Source: Laetiporus sulphureus 93-53 (taxonomy: Eukaryota; Basidiomycota; Agaricomycetes; Polyporales; Laetiporaceae). From it: a stretch of 64,000 nucleotides of DNA. The stretch spans positions 1,492,074 through 1,556,073 of the forward strand of contig NW_024468510.1 in assembly GCF_001632365.1 (NCBI RefSeq), given 5' to 3'. This document shows, piece after piece, positions 1-11,803 of this stretch. Numbering within the stretch: the stretch's first letter is position 1; every line of letters begins with the position of its first letter. Under the pieces are notes generated by a model. That model had not been told where the DNA came from and did no database searches. It saw only the letters and a program-made list of their open reading frames with translations. Made by a program: the position numbers and the translations under genes.

Positions 1-1486
1 TCGCCTATCCAGCGGGCTATATCTCCATCTCTTCTCCAGCTCCGCAGCAAGTTTGTGCTTATCCTGTGTCGGATCACACTTAACGAGATCCGCGCAAGAG
101 CTCGAAGGACTACCCACCTGACCCCGCAGCGTCTTGTGCCACACCGACCTCAACTCTCTGACAGTCAGTTTGTGTGCTCCAAGGTAAAACCAAGCGTCCT
201 TTAAGCATTGATGCTGCTCAGTACTTCCCCATGCTTTGCAGCGAACGCCGACCAACATACCGTCGCACAAGGGTTCGCGAACATGTGGAACACCGAATCT
301 ACTGGTCGCCGATCACCCTGCACGATGTATTCCTTCATGTTCTGGTTTACGATCTCCTCGCTCCAGCTGATGAGGTAGCTTGATGGCCCTTCGTACACGA
401 GAGGCTGCAGCACGAACATCATATCGTCGTGGATGTGGATTCGCATGCACGGATCGCGCATCCATTCCAGGCTAGAATTCTTCGTCAGGAACACGGACAG
501 TGTCTGACTGCAAAAAGCTTCGCTTACTTCTCGATGCCTATCATCTATGATTGCAAGTCAGTGTCTCCTCGCTGAGCTTGTTGCTTGAAGGCTTACTGTA
601 TCATCATCAAGCCCTAGTCGCTCCTGCAACATCCGGTAGGTATACGGTCCAGCCGTTATGGCAGCCGTCGCGGGTGGTCGTGAATATTCAAGATACGAGA
701 AGTTTATCTGCAGCTCCTTTGTTTTTTGGGGCTTCGCCTTGCTCTTGGACTGCTCAGAGTGCGCAGGAGCGCCTCTTCTAGATGTCCTGGCTTCTACGAT
801 GACTTGCGCCTGCTTTGATTTGGGGTCCTCGGAGACTCGTCTGGATGTCACATGGGGAACGGTTTCGCTGGTGTTTGGAGCACTTTTCCTAGGCTTCATT
901 GCACTCTGGCTCTCTGGTTGTATGTCATCCGGAAAAGAAGCTGAAGCTTCAGCAAACTCATCGTCGTCCGAACTGTCCGTATCTTCTGCGTCTTGGCTTT
1001 TCTTGGCCGTTTGCGTAGGGGCACTTGAAGAAAATGCGCTCTTTGAGGTGCCGGTCAATCCTGCTGTAACACATCGAAGCTCTCGTCTTACCTTGTGTTC
1101 GTCCGGGTCTTGGACGGCTTTCTTTGCGCGATACAGCTTGCGTGGGGTAGCGACGCGTGTAGGGACGGCCTTGGCGACGCCTTCCTTCTTGCTTTCGAGC
1201 TCTTCGCGAAGTTGTGCGTTTTCGACGTGCAAATTCCGTATCTTCCGAGATGCTGCCGCTTTCTCAGCCTGCAGCCGGTTCACCTGGCCCTCCAGCTCCT
1301 TCATCCGCTGCTCAGATCGGGCTATCGCGGCAACGAACCTGCGCTGAACGCTGGTAATCGTCGCGGCGACTGCGGCTAGCTGCACGAGGGGAACGGTTAA
1401 TGCATTATGTAGCGTGATAGTCGGCAAGACAATAGCACCTCGTCGCGCAAAGTACAGAGCTCGATGTTATCCTCGGTCGCAACCAT
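1..1486 (-). CDS. Coiled-coil protein of unknown function, left-edge gene (possibly two genes)
   Basis: The first exon starts at ATG 1486 (MVATEDNIELCTLRDE) and ends at 1439. A GT-AG intron then leads to a long exon from 1379 that is open to the stop at 558. Its first ~60 residues are a heptad-rich coiled coil (KELEGQVNRLQAEKAAA, ENAQLREELE). A basic, Ser-rich, low-complexity region follows and ends near MLQERLGLDDDT. A consensus donor lies just after DDDT. Further left the minus strand has a well-formed exon (about 530-289), an intron with GTATGT donor (71 nt), and another exon open to position 1. It contains SSYLISWSEEIV and DAWFYLGAHKLTVRELRS. I could not find a splice joining the two halves in one frame, so this is either one gene running off the window or two adjacent genes. 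The coiled coil plus basic tail recalls shugoshin, but I see no convincing shugoshin motif. Function unknown. Confidence 0.55.
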
Positions 1487-1950
1487 GATGGACGTTCATG
1501 TTCAAGAGAGGGTGCGTGCCAGAGCGGCCTGCATTAAGCCATCCTCATTGCCGGTCGAACACTCTGCGTCGCCTGCCCCGGGCCCATAGCTACATATCGA
1601 GGAGTCGATCGACGCTTCCCGCCACGCACCGGCCTGCATATGACAGTATCTGATGTTCGATTTGTGTAAATCCAGGCACCCGTTGCTGCATTGCACGACT
1701 TTGTACGTACAGATTTCGTGAGCTCGAGAGACAGCTTGCAATTGTTTCTTCAGAATAATGAATGGTTGCAAAGCAAGCGCTTCGCGTGAATGCTCCTGCA
1801 AATCATAGCGAGTACTACACAGTCGATCGTGATCGAATGTACATTGATGAGACACCGCGTTAATGCTTGGCCAGGAACCATTTACTTATCTCTCATTGAT
1901 ACCCACCTCCCGACGATACCTTTCCTCCTTTTTCTTTTTCTTATTCCACC
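1487..1950. other. Divergent intergenic region
   Basis: This 464 bp stretch lies between the coiled-coil gene (-) and the ACMSD-like gene (+). It should hold both promoters. A pyrimidine-rich tract at about 1918-1945 precedes the ACMSD-like ATG, as is common at fungal transcription starts. No conserved ORF is seen. Confidence 0.5.
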
Positions 1951-3314
1951 ATGGCTGCTGCATCCAGGAGACTCCTCGTCGACGTGCACACCCACGTCTA
2001 CCTCCCGCGCTACGTCTCCTTCCTGCGTTCGCGCACCAGCGTGCCGCGCGTCTTCTCCAGAACCACCCCAGAGGGCAAGACCGAGGAACGGCTGCTCATC
2101 CTCGATGCAGAGCCGAGCGGAGGGCGACCCATGGGCTCGCAGGTAAATTGGACACTCCTCGTCAATCATGCTTGTTGCACCGCGGATTCCTGAAGCCACG
2201 AGCAGTTCTGGGACAGAGCCGAGAAGCTCAGGTTTATGGACAAGCATGGTATCGATATCTCCATCGTGAGGTGAGTCGTGCTCGGCGGAACGTGTAGGGG
2301 GCGTTGCAATAGAGTTGAGCGCTGAACACGGTGCAGCACGGCAAACCCGTGGCTGGACTTCCTGCCCGCCGCCACGGCACAAGTGCTTGCCAGCGAACTG
2401 AACAGCGACCTCGAGGAGTACTGTTCCACGTCTCCCAATCTCGCCGACGGGACGTTGAAGCAATTATACGGCTTCGGATTACTGCCTCTCGTACCGGAGG
2501 CATCAAGCGCATCTCTTCTCGAAATCATACAACAGATATCTAATCTCCCCCATCTGAAAGGCGTCATCATCGGCTCTCGTGGACTAGGAAAGGGACTGGA
2601 CGACGACGCCCTGGAACCCGTATGGGCAGCCATCGAGAAAGCAGCTCTTGTCGTCTTCCTCCATCCTCATTATGGCGTCGACCAGAAGGAATGGGGAGAG
2701 AAGGACAACGGCCACGTACTCCCGCTGGCCTTAGGCTTCCCATTCGAGACCACTATCGTGTGTGTTCACCCTTCTGAACGTTGCTGTCGATCGCTCACGC
2801 TCCCGAGCAGGCCATCACACGGTTGATTCTCAGTGGAGTGCTCGACCGACATCCCGACCTCCGCATCCTCCTCGCGCATTCTGGGGGCGCCCTCCCGCAG
2901 CTGTCCTCACGTCTTGCCTCCTGCATCGACCACGACCCCGTCGTCGCCTCGCGCCTGCAGCACGACGCGCGCTACTACCTCGGCAAGCTCTACTTTGACG
3001 CTGTCGCCTACGGTTCAGAGGAGCTCGGCTTCGTCAGCGACACGGTTGGTCGTGCGGAGAAGTATGTCAAGAGCGGAGCATCGGCGGCCGCATCTGCAGG
3101 CGCAGGGGGTGTGCAGAGGAAGCTAGGTAGCCGGCGGATGCTCTTCGGAACCGATCACCCATTCTTTCCCCCGCTAGGAGAGGCGGAGAAGTGGAAGAGC
3201 GTAGTCGAGAATCTGGAAGCTATCGATGGTGTGTTCGGCTGGGACGAGGCCGAACAGAACGCTGTGCGGGGAGGAAATGCGATCGAACTGTTCGGCTTGG
3301 GCAAGATTCCCTAA
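1951..3314 (+). CDS. ACMSD-like amidohydrolase (2-amino-3-carboxymuconate-6-semialdehyde decarboxylase family)
   Basis: Four exons, 1951-2142, 2206-2270, 2337-2757 and 2811-3314, give 393 residues with consistent phases. The product is an amidohydrolase-2 (TIM-barrel, metal-dependent) protein of the ACMSD type. Visible metal-site signatures are the N-terminal HTH in VDVHTHVYLP, the mid-protein His of LHPHYG, the His of LLAHSGGALP, and the Asp of LFGTDHPF. The segments FPFETTIAITRLILSGV and GNAIELFGL also match the ACMSD layout. It is longer than animal ACMSD (about 336), with extra sequence after the first motif and an Ala/Gly-rich insert before LFGTDHPF. In the family the enzyme decarboxylates ACMS, diverting tryptophan catabolism away from quinolinate and NAD. 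The convergent neighbour is QPRT, which supports this reading. A gamma-resorcylate or other aromatic decarboxylase remains possible. Confidence 0.85.
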
Positions 3315-3449
3315 ACGTCCGTCCAAGAAGCGTAGTGAATATGCTATCGATACAGCACTGATACTGATTGAATAAAGAAGTGGTATACATATGTTACAAA
3401 GTGTTAGCCTTCTGTTCGCTTGCACTTCCGCGGACGTCACCTGGCTGGT

Positions 3450-4581
<1,132 letters not shown>

Positions 4582-5122
4582 TGTGCAGATGATTGTGGGC
4601 AGCGGGCGGGACGATCAGATGGGCGCGGGTGGGGAGCTGTGCGGAGACGAGTACTTAGCGCTTCCTTGACTTCTCCGTACAAACGCTTAACGTATCCTAG
4701 GACATGGTCATATGTATTCCTACAGATGACGGCTGCACGCTGTGTAAGGACAGGAACAATACGAGTCTCCTATCCAAACAGACATGTTCGTGAGTACCTA
4801 ATAATATCGACAGCCGTGTGCAACATCTGATCCGCTCGAGGTCAAAGACAGCAGATTACAACGAGTCCAAGTGTTCAAGCCGCGGGGGCCGCAACAATGT
4901 ACATACTACTAAATGAACACACCTGCGCAGAAGTATTAATAGCAGGCGAGGGTCCATGGGGTATCGGGTGGTGGGGAGGGGAATAAAAACATCAGACCAA
5001 AAACTAGAAAAGACAAGGGAAGAACAACACAAGACCAGCCCAACCCGATATACGGAAGTGTGCACGTGGCAAAGAATGCGTCTGCCATCAGCTATGCCAG
5101 AAAGTGGCTGGCGATGAATGAA
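4582..5122. other. Intergenic region upstream of BNA6
   Basis: This 541 bp holds the BNA6 promoter and the 3' end of the Ser-rich membrane protein gene. No conserved ORF or RNA gene is seen. Confidence 0.4.
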
Positions 5123-6441
5123 TCAGCGGGTATCGACCAGATAGCCGTTGGTGGCCTGTCCATAGTACGGAGCTTGCGCAGCACCGGGCATACCGTAAGT
5201 CTGCGCCGCATACGAGTAATTACCCGCATGCGCACTCTCCGCAGGCCTGGCGATACTATACGGGTCACCCGAACCCAAAGTATCCGCAGGCTGGACGTGA
5301 TAGTGTGCGTTCGTAAATCCGCCGCTGTACGCGCCGGGAGCACCGTTGTACGCGTACGGTCCAGGCTGGACGCGTGCCGCAGCATACGCCGTGCCACGCG
5401 CGTATTCGACGATGGAGTCGCGGCCGCCGCCTTGTGCATCCACGAAGCGCGACGTGCGATCTGGGATGCCGTCGTCTGCTACGCTGCGGCCGTCATCGAT
5501 ATCGCCGTGCAGGTCGGCGTAGCTTCCCGTTGGGTGAAGGTCCTTCTCGAAATACGACGGGTCCTCTACGTGGAAGTCTTTGTTCCGGTGGTATCGGACG
5601 ATGCGCAGGATGATGGCGAGGAGTATGAATATTCCGACCAAGCCTACGGCGATGAAGACGACGATGACCGCGGCTTTGTGTGACCAGAAGCTGGAATTTC
5701 AAAGTGAGTAGGGGCCGCAGCAGACAAGATGAAATGATCGAGCGCACCCGGAGGACGACTTGGAGGTGGATGCCGCGGACGGTGATGACGACGAGCTGGA
5801 CGATGCGCTTGTGGAGGCGGTGCTAGTGGTTGTCGCTACAGAACTCGAGTGTGTACTTGTGTTGAGGATTGCCTGTGTGACGAGAGCTACTGCGGAATTG
5901 GTGGTAGAGGAGGACGATACTGCGGAGGAGACACTCCCGGAGGCTGAGGAAGTCGAAGCAGAGCTATGCGTTCGAGGTGACCGGTGAGCGCGATCCGAGG
6001 CTGGAGAAGAAAGACTCACACGGAAGACGAACCGGGGGACGAGGAAGCAGCTGAAGACGAGTCAGCTGCAGAGGTCGAGGAAGACGTCGCAGATACAGAT
6101 GAAGACGAGGACATGGCCTTGGATGAGGCGGAAGTACTAGACTCTGCATCGGTGGAGGAAGTGGACGCGGAAGTAGCTTCGGTGCTCGACGCATGTGAAG
6201 TCGTGGACGCGGCAGCCGACGTAGATTCTACTACAGATGACTGGCTCGCGGTGGCAGCGGCCGACGTAGTGCTAGCTGCAGTCGAAGTGGGGGTGACGGA
6301 GTTGGATGTGGTCGCGACTGTGGACGATGGAGAGTCCGAGGACGTGGACTCGGCGCTGGCGAGCGCGAAGGACTGTGCCGAAAGGAGTGCGAAGAAAAAG
6401 AGCGTGAAGATGCGCGCCGTCGAAGACGAGCAGCAGCGCAT
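5123..6441 (-). CDS. Ser/Thr-rich single-pass membrane protein (cell-wall stress-sensor-like)
   Basis: Three exons, 6441-6020, 5963-5748 and 5690-5123, give 401 residues. A hydrophobic signal peptide (IFTLFFFALLSAQSFALASA) opens the protein. About 190 residues of Ser/Thr/Ala-rich sequence follow, typical of a heavily O-mannosylated extracellular stalk. Next is one strong membrane helix (AVIVVFIAVGLVGIFILLAI) and a basic stop-transfer RIVRYHR. The cytoplasmic tail of about 150 residues is rich in Tyr, Gly, Ala and Pro. This layout matches fungal Mid2/Wsc/SKG6-type surface sensors, though no Cys-rich WSC domain is present. The mature domain is too low-complexity for a firm family call. It is divergent from the SRPK-like kinase gene, with 242 bp between the start codons. 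The acidic open frame on the opposite strand is a shadow of the Ser codons. Confidence 0.8.
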
Positions 6442-6683
6442 GGTGGGTGCTGGTGGAGGGAGGGAGGAGGGACGGACGCGGGTAGAGAGTTACTAACTTT
6501 GTTGAACGTTAGGTATTGAAACATATCAGTGATCGAGATTGCGGTCGTCAAGCCATTGAAGCCAGCGCCGTTCTTTCGCCGCCACCTCTGTCGAGCTCGG
6601 ACTAGCCTGAGCGGGCAACCGTACGCTCGGGCAATTGGACCTCGGACGTCTTGCTGAACTCATGTCCTCGGTCTGAAACTTGA

Positions 6684-8140
6684 ATGTCGTCTCTTCTCCG
6701 TGCTGCTCGCCGCCTCGTACGGAGGCCATCGCCCCCGCGATTGTTCCCTACGAGTGGCTTCGAGGTCATCGACAACTCTTGCTTGGTCGAAGAGGAGACC
6801 TGGGAGTGGTACAGACCAGACGAGTTTTATCCAGTGCGAATAGGTGAAGTCTTCAAGTCAAAGTATCAGGTCGTTGGAAAACTAGGGTATGGAGGATATT
6901 CCACAGTATGGCTATGTCGGGACCTAACGTAAGCCTGTCTTGATCATCAGAACATTAGTCTTTGCTCAATCTCGCCAGGGAGCATCGGCATGTAGCCCTC
7001 AAGATCGGCACTTGTCATGCGCTTTCGCGGGAGCTCTCAGTCTCGAGCTACTTGAGAACGATCAAAACAAACCACGTAGGCTCCTCGCTGGTCCGCGAGA
7101 TGCTGGATCAGTTCAAAGTCACCAGCCATGACCAGAAGTATCAAGCTATCGTTTACTCACCTTTGGCGATCACCCTACGAGGATTTCGGAAGATGCTTTC
7201 CGATAAATCCCTGCCTGTCATGCTCTTGAGGTCGGTTCTCAAGCATGTCTTTCTTGCTCTCGACTTCCTGCATACTGAGGCTCGAGTGATACACACCGGT
7301 GAGCCACGTCACGTCGATCTGTATTCTATGTTCACATCATATGCGTTGTCCGAATGGCTCAGATATTCAGGAGAAGAACATTTTACTAGGCTTGGACGAC
7401 AACTCTGCCGAAGATGATTTGAAGAAATTTGAGAAGCAAGAGGTAGAGTCTCCCAGTCCGCGCAAAATTGACGGTGACCGAATCATCTACACATCCCGAC
7501 CGCTGGTCCCTCGTATCTACAATTATGGCCGACCGGTACTCTGTGATCTCGGCGAGGCTCGTTTCGGCAAATACAATCCGATCGACGACATTCAACCCTA
7601 TCAATATCGAGCCCCCGAAGTCGTCTTAGACATTCCTTGGGATGACAAGGTGGATATCTGGAACGTCGGAGTTCTGGCGAGCGATACTCTCTTCATAGCC
7701 TTCGAAAGATCATGCGAACCACATGCCGCAGATTTGGGATTTGTTTGAGAACGGCAATCTGTTCAAAACTACAGGAGGAGCTGAGAACAAAAAGGACAAT
7801 ATCTATCACCTTGCTCACATGATCGCATTGCTCGGCCTTCCACCGAAAGACTTCCTCGAGCGAAGTCAAACTGATCGTCCTTGGCAATGGTTTGATAGGG
7901 ATGGTGCGTATCATTCATAACCGGAACAAATACATAGCTCGTAACATTTGCACAGGCAATTGGAAGGGAGCAGCTGGCATTCCAAACACGAGCTTGGAGG
8001 ATGCCGAGAAGAATCTTGCAGGGGAGGATAAGACGCTGTTCCTTCACTTCGTTAGGAAGATGTTGAAGTGGAAACCTGAGGAGAGAGCGAATGCTGGAGA
8101 ACTACTGGACGATCCGTGGCTGAATGCAGTCACTGACTGA
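6684..8140 (+). CDS. SRPK-like serine/threonine protein kinase
   Basis: Five exons, 6684-6928, 6979-7298, 7363-7676, 7732-7903 and 7956-8140, give 411 residues. Kinase landmarks are the Gly loop LGYGGYSTVWLC, the VAIK-type Lys in HVALKIG, the catalytic loop HTDIQEKNIL, the DFG-equivalent DLGEARF, the activation segment PYQYRAPEVVL and VDIWNVGVL. The HTD (not HRD) and DLG motifs are typical of SRPK-family CMGC kinases, which phosphorylate SR proteins; basidiomycetes carry many diverged members. Here the usual catalytic-loop Lys (DIKPEN) is Gln. The spacer between the N- and C-lobes is short. The third intron (7677-7731) appears to use a GC donor, because no GT donor preserves VGVL-IWDLFE. Substrate unknown. 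Confidence 0.85.
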
Positions 8141-8225
8141 AGCCGTGCCAGCGCGGTAGTAGTCTCTTACGTACAGCGTGACCAGCGGTGATCAGAAACA
8201 CAAAATAGCATCGATGACGACGAGT

Positions 8226-11200
8226 CTATCTGCCAAATCGCGACGACATCGAGAAATTGGTCGGTATCGAACTTGATAGCGCAGGAAGGCTCATATCCCG
8301 AATGCTCATATCCTTCAACGGCTCCAGATCCTTCATGATCATGCTCAACCTACCCATCCCAAGCCGATCCTTCAGGCCCTTGCCCTCCGACAGGTTCACG
8401 TCCTCGGTGCTGTCGTTGAAGCCCTTCTCTGCCTGGCCCCAGTCGACGCGCTGTGCGAGGTACGGCCGGAGGAGCGTCGAGTCGATGCGCCCGAGGTAGC
8501 CCTCGGTGATGTAGGATTTGAGGATGTCTGGCCGGACGAGAAAGACGTTGCCGAGCTGGCGGAGGAACTCGAAGCGTTCGTGTAGAGAGGGAATGGAGAA
8601 GCTGCTGATGATGTCCTGGTATGACTTGAGATCCCTATATGCGCGAGACGCGAAAGGTTAGAGATGTCTCTGCATTTTAGTAAGGTAGACGTACTTGGCG
8701 AGCATCAGTCCTCCCGTCGCGCTGACTGGGAACTTCTTGAGGTGGTCAAGGAGCAAGCTGAGAATGATTGTCAGGTCGTAGCGTACGTGATCTTTGCGAC
8801 TGACAGTCACCTATGGAACGCGACGCCGATCTCGGTCAAGAACACTTCCAGGTTCTTGCCACTCAAGTTGGCCTTCGCAGCATCTCGGACTTTCTCCAGC
8901 ACATCGCAGCACGCAACACACGGCTCCGTATTCACCCTCGCAAAGGACAGATCATCGTTCCGCGGCTTAAAATCGTTCCTCTTCTGCTTTGCCAGCTGCG
9001 CAGAGAGCCAGCTGATGATAGCTGTATGAAAGAGTGAGCCAATATGCCTGAGTTTGAGTATACGCCAGACTGACCGTCAGCGAGACGTTGCATGAGGTGA
9101 TTAGCAGCACCCTCAATCCTGCTGACAGTCTGATTGTTAAAGACGACCATCTCCCGGCGCACCGTTACTGAGCTGCTGGAGAGGGGAAGCAACGCCATGT
9201 TCACGTAGTGCTGCCATAGATGGCATATAAGATCGACCTCATGCACGACAGTCAGCGCCTGCAGAGATGGCTCAGACTTCGTATCTGCCGCTTCCAGTCG
9301 AACTTGTGCACTGTGTAGTCCAGGTCGGTCGTTAAGAAGTGGGAAACAAATTCACCACGTACGTCTCCAAAGCCGGCTCTACATATGCGTTGCCTATCAC
9401 TGCGGCCAGGACACGCAATAGAGCAAAGGTATGTTTTGGACTGCCGGCAGAGTACATCAGTGAGAAAGCGCATCGACCAATCTTCCGCTGCCACGCACAC
9501 ATCATTCGCAGAACTCATCTCGACGCATCGTCCAATGGCCTCTGCATGCCACTTCAGCATCCGTTCCGCAATCTGGACGCTGACCTGCCCATCCTCCTCG
9601 CGAATAGGGTCCTCGCCCAACTTGTCTTTCTCACGGTCGGCTGACAGGCCTCCAAAGCGCATGAGCGCGGCAGCAGCCTGTGCGGATGTAGTAGAGGTAC
9701 CCGACGTCGACGTGTTCGAGGCAGCGGCGCTCAGCTGGTTGACCATGCGGTCGAACATCGACGACTTTGAGCCCTTGTGGTTCCGCTCCTGAAGGAGATG
9801 GCCGTAAGTCATATCAGCAATTACTGCAGCGTCAGGCTTACGTGGTACCGAGTGAAGTTCGAAAGGTAGTTCGCGTAAAGCTCACCCAGACTCTTGCTCT
9901 CCTTCTCCAGGTACCTCTGGCCTTCAGTGTATGGCACGAAGAGCTCCTCCATCGCGGTCTCCAGCATGGTGCTCACGGTAGCTGCAGTCGTCGCAGCGGC
10001 TGATGATGGAGCGGCGTTCAGCATCAGGTTGAAGTCGCCCATGTCAGAGGGAGAGCGAGGGATAACTGAGGAGACCTCATATGCCTTGAGGTCCTCGATG
10101 AGCAGAGCCGTCTGCTGGTGGACCAGCTGCAGTATGCGCAGGAAGGCGAGATCAGACAGCCCCGCAGCTCTGTTCAAAAGCTGTTCCATGTACTGTTGGA
10201 TCTGCAAAGCGGAGTCAGTGTACCCTGCGTTGCGATGAGGTTGGTAACAACGAACCGATTGTGCGAATACTCGCTGCAAGAACACTTGCATGACAAAGGG
10301 AGGGTTCGGGAAGACGGCCTGCACGATCTGTGCTTCTTGCCCCACTGTCGTTCGAATCTCCTGGAAGAGCTCATTCAAACCTGACTCTGACGTTGGAGGG
10401 TTTGCATTGGGACCTGGAAGAGTATGCCACCTACAACAGGAGAGTCAGTTGGTTGTAAAGGCGGTAAGTTGTGGAGATGTAGGGTCACGAACAAGTCCTC
10501 CTCCATGTTGCTCGTCTCGCGCACACGGTTAATGAAGAAGTCATGTTGATTGACATAGACTTGCACGCATGACGCGCCGCCGTTGAAATCGAGAAGTGTT
10601 TGCGCGCAATGCTGCAACATAGTCCTCATGAGCTCGGAATAGGCTTTGCGCGAGAAGCATGTAGCATACATGCATCATCTTGGGATCTCCCTTGCGATAC
10701 GCGCGGTCGAACAGATGGAGCATGTCTTTCTCAAACTTCTCACAATATCTGTCGACGTTCTCTCGCGTCTGACGCAGCGCTTGCACCGTCAACAACTAGC
10801 ATGGACTCGAGGTTTCATTACATACCTTGTCCGCATGTGGCAGATCCACTTCTTTGGCAACGACATTCAGGCGTCGCAGTAGGACAGCAACTTGCCGCCG
10901 GCCCTCCTTTCCCTCCTTCTTGAGGGCATCTAGTCGAACTGTATCGTCCTTCGAGAACTGGTTGTAGTAGTCAATCAAATCATATGCTGCCTGCGCCCTT
11001 TGTCGCTGATGGTGCACAGACTCCAGCTGTTCACCTGTGTCGACGTCAGCGAAATTCAGGGAGAGGAAACAGTGGTTCGTTTGACCTATCCTGATGGCAG
11101 TGCGCCCTACCTCGTTCATCTTGCTCTCCATACCCGAGAAGGACTGACCGACTGACTAACAGCAGCATTGAGGGAGCATGGCGACACCGTCAGAACGCGA

Positions 11201-11620
11201 AACACACCTCAAAGCCCTTGTCCAGCTCTGCCATCTTCTTGGAGTATTCTCGCTCTGTCGTCCTGACAATCTTCTCCATCTGCTCCGTCTTAGCCTGAAC
11301 ATCCTTCCTGACTGCTATGAGCTTGTCAACAGCGGCTTCGAAAGTGTGAATGAAAGGTTTGGGATCGAACGCTTCGAGTGGATGAATGAGTCCATGCGAC
11401 AAGGGGAAGCGTGCCACTACACGTACGCCCAGGATCGGCCTTCGATTGTGCAATGAGCTTCTCGGAGATGCTCCCCACCAAGTCCTTGACATCGAACTTG
11501 CCCTGAAATCACCGGTTGGAACACGGGCGGATAGTGGGAGCAAGGCGATTGTCACACCTCGAATGCCTCTAAGCGCAGATGTTCTTGGACGTGCGGGTCC
11601 AGCACTGTTCTCGCTGCCAT
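8226..11620 (-). CDS. SEC10: Exocyst complex component Sec10
   Basis: Multi-exon minus-strand gene. Exon 1 (11620-11558) encodes MAARTVLDPHVQEHLRLEAFE and splices in phase to exon 2 from 11502. The stop is at 8226, after SSRFGR. The product is roughly 900 residues. The N-terminal half has the Sec10 coiled-coil segment (FSGMESKMNEVGRTAIRIG, EQLESVHHQRQRAQAAYDLI, YYNQFSKDD). The rest is a helical-rod tether; recognisable pieces are MHVCYMLLAQ, QVYVNQHDFFINRV and IQQYMEQLLNRAAGLSDLAF. Exocyst tethers post-Golgi vesicles at sites of polarised growth, such as hyphal tips. The gene shares a 183 bp divergent promoter with RIX1. Internal exon boundaries were not all resolved. Confidence 0.9.
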
Positions 11621-11803
11621 CGAGGGCGAGCTCGCTGTTGTGGCGGACGTTTGAAGTCGCGATGATTGTTGGAAAGGACGTCTAAAGTCGCAGTGATTGA
11701 ATGCGCCGTACAACGCAGCCGTGACCCGGCGATCAAATGATGTGAATACCGGTGGCGGCCAAAGTTTTGGACCGCGTCCGAGCGATCTACCGCTCCCACC
11801 AAC

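Noticed and set aside
658..1347. 229-codon plus-strand frame opposite the coiled-coil gene
   Set aside because: It is antisense to a real coiled-coil exon; its Ser/Cys-rich composition mirrors the Glu/Lys/Arg codons of the true gene.
558..1427. Shugoshin assignment for the coiled-coil protein
   Set aside because: An N-terminal coiled coil and basic tail alone are not enough; the conserved shugoshin C-terminal motif is not seen.
5984..6496. 170-codon acidic plus-strand frame
   Set aside because: It is the complement of the Ser/Thr-rich stalk of the membrane protein: TCN/AGC Ser codons read as Glu/Asp/Val on the other strand.
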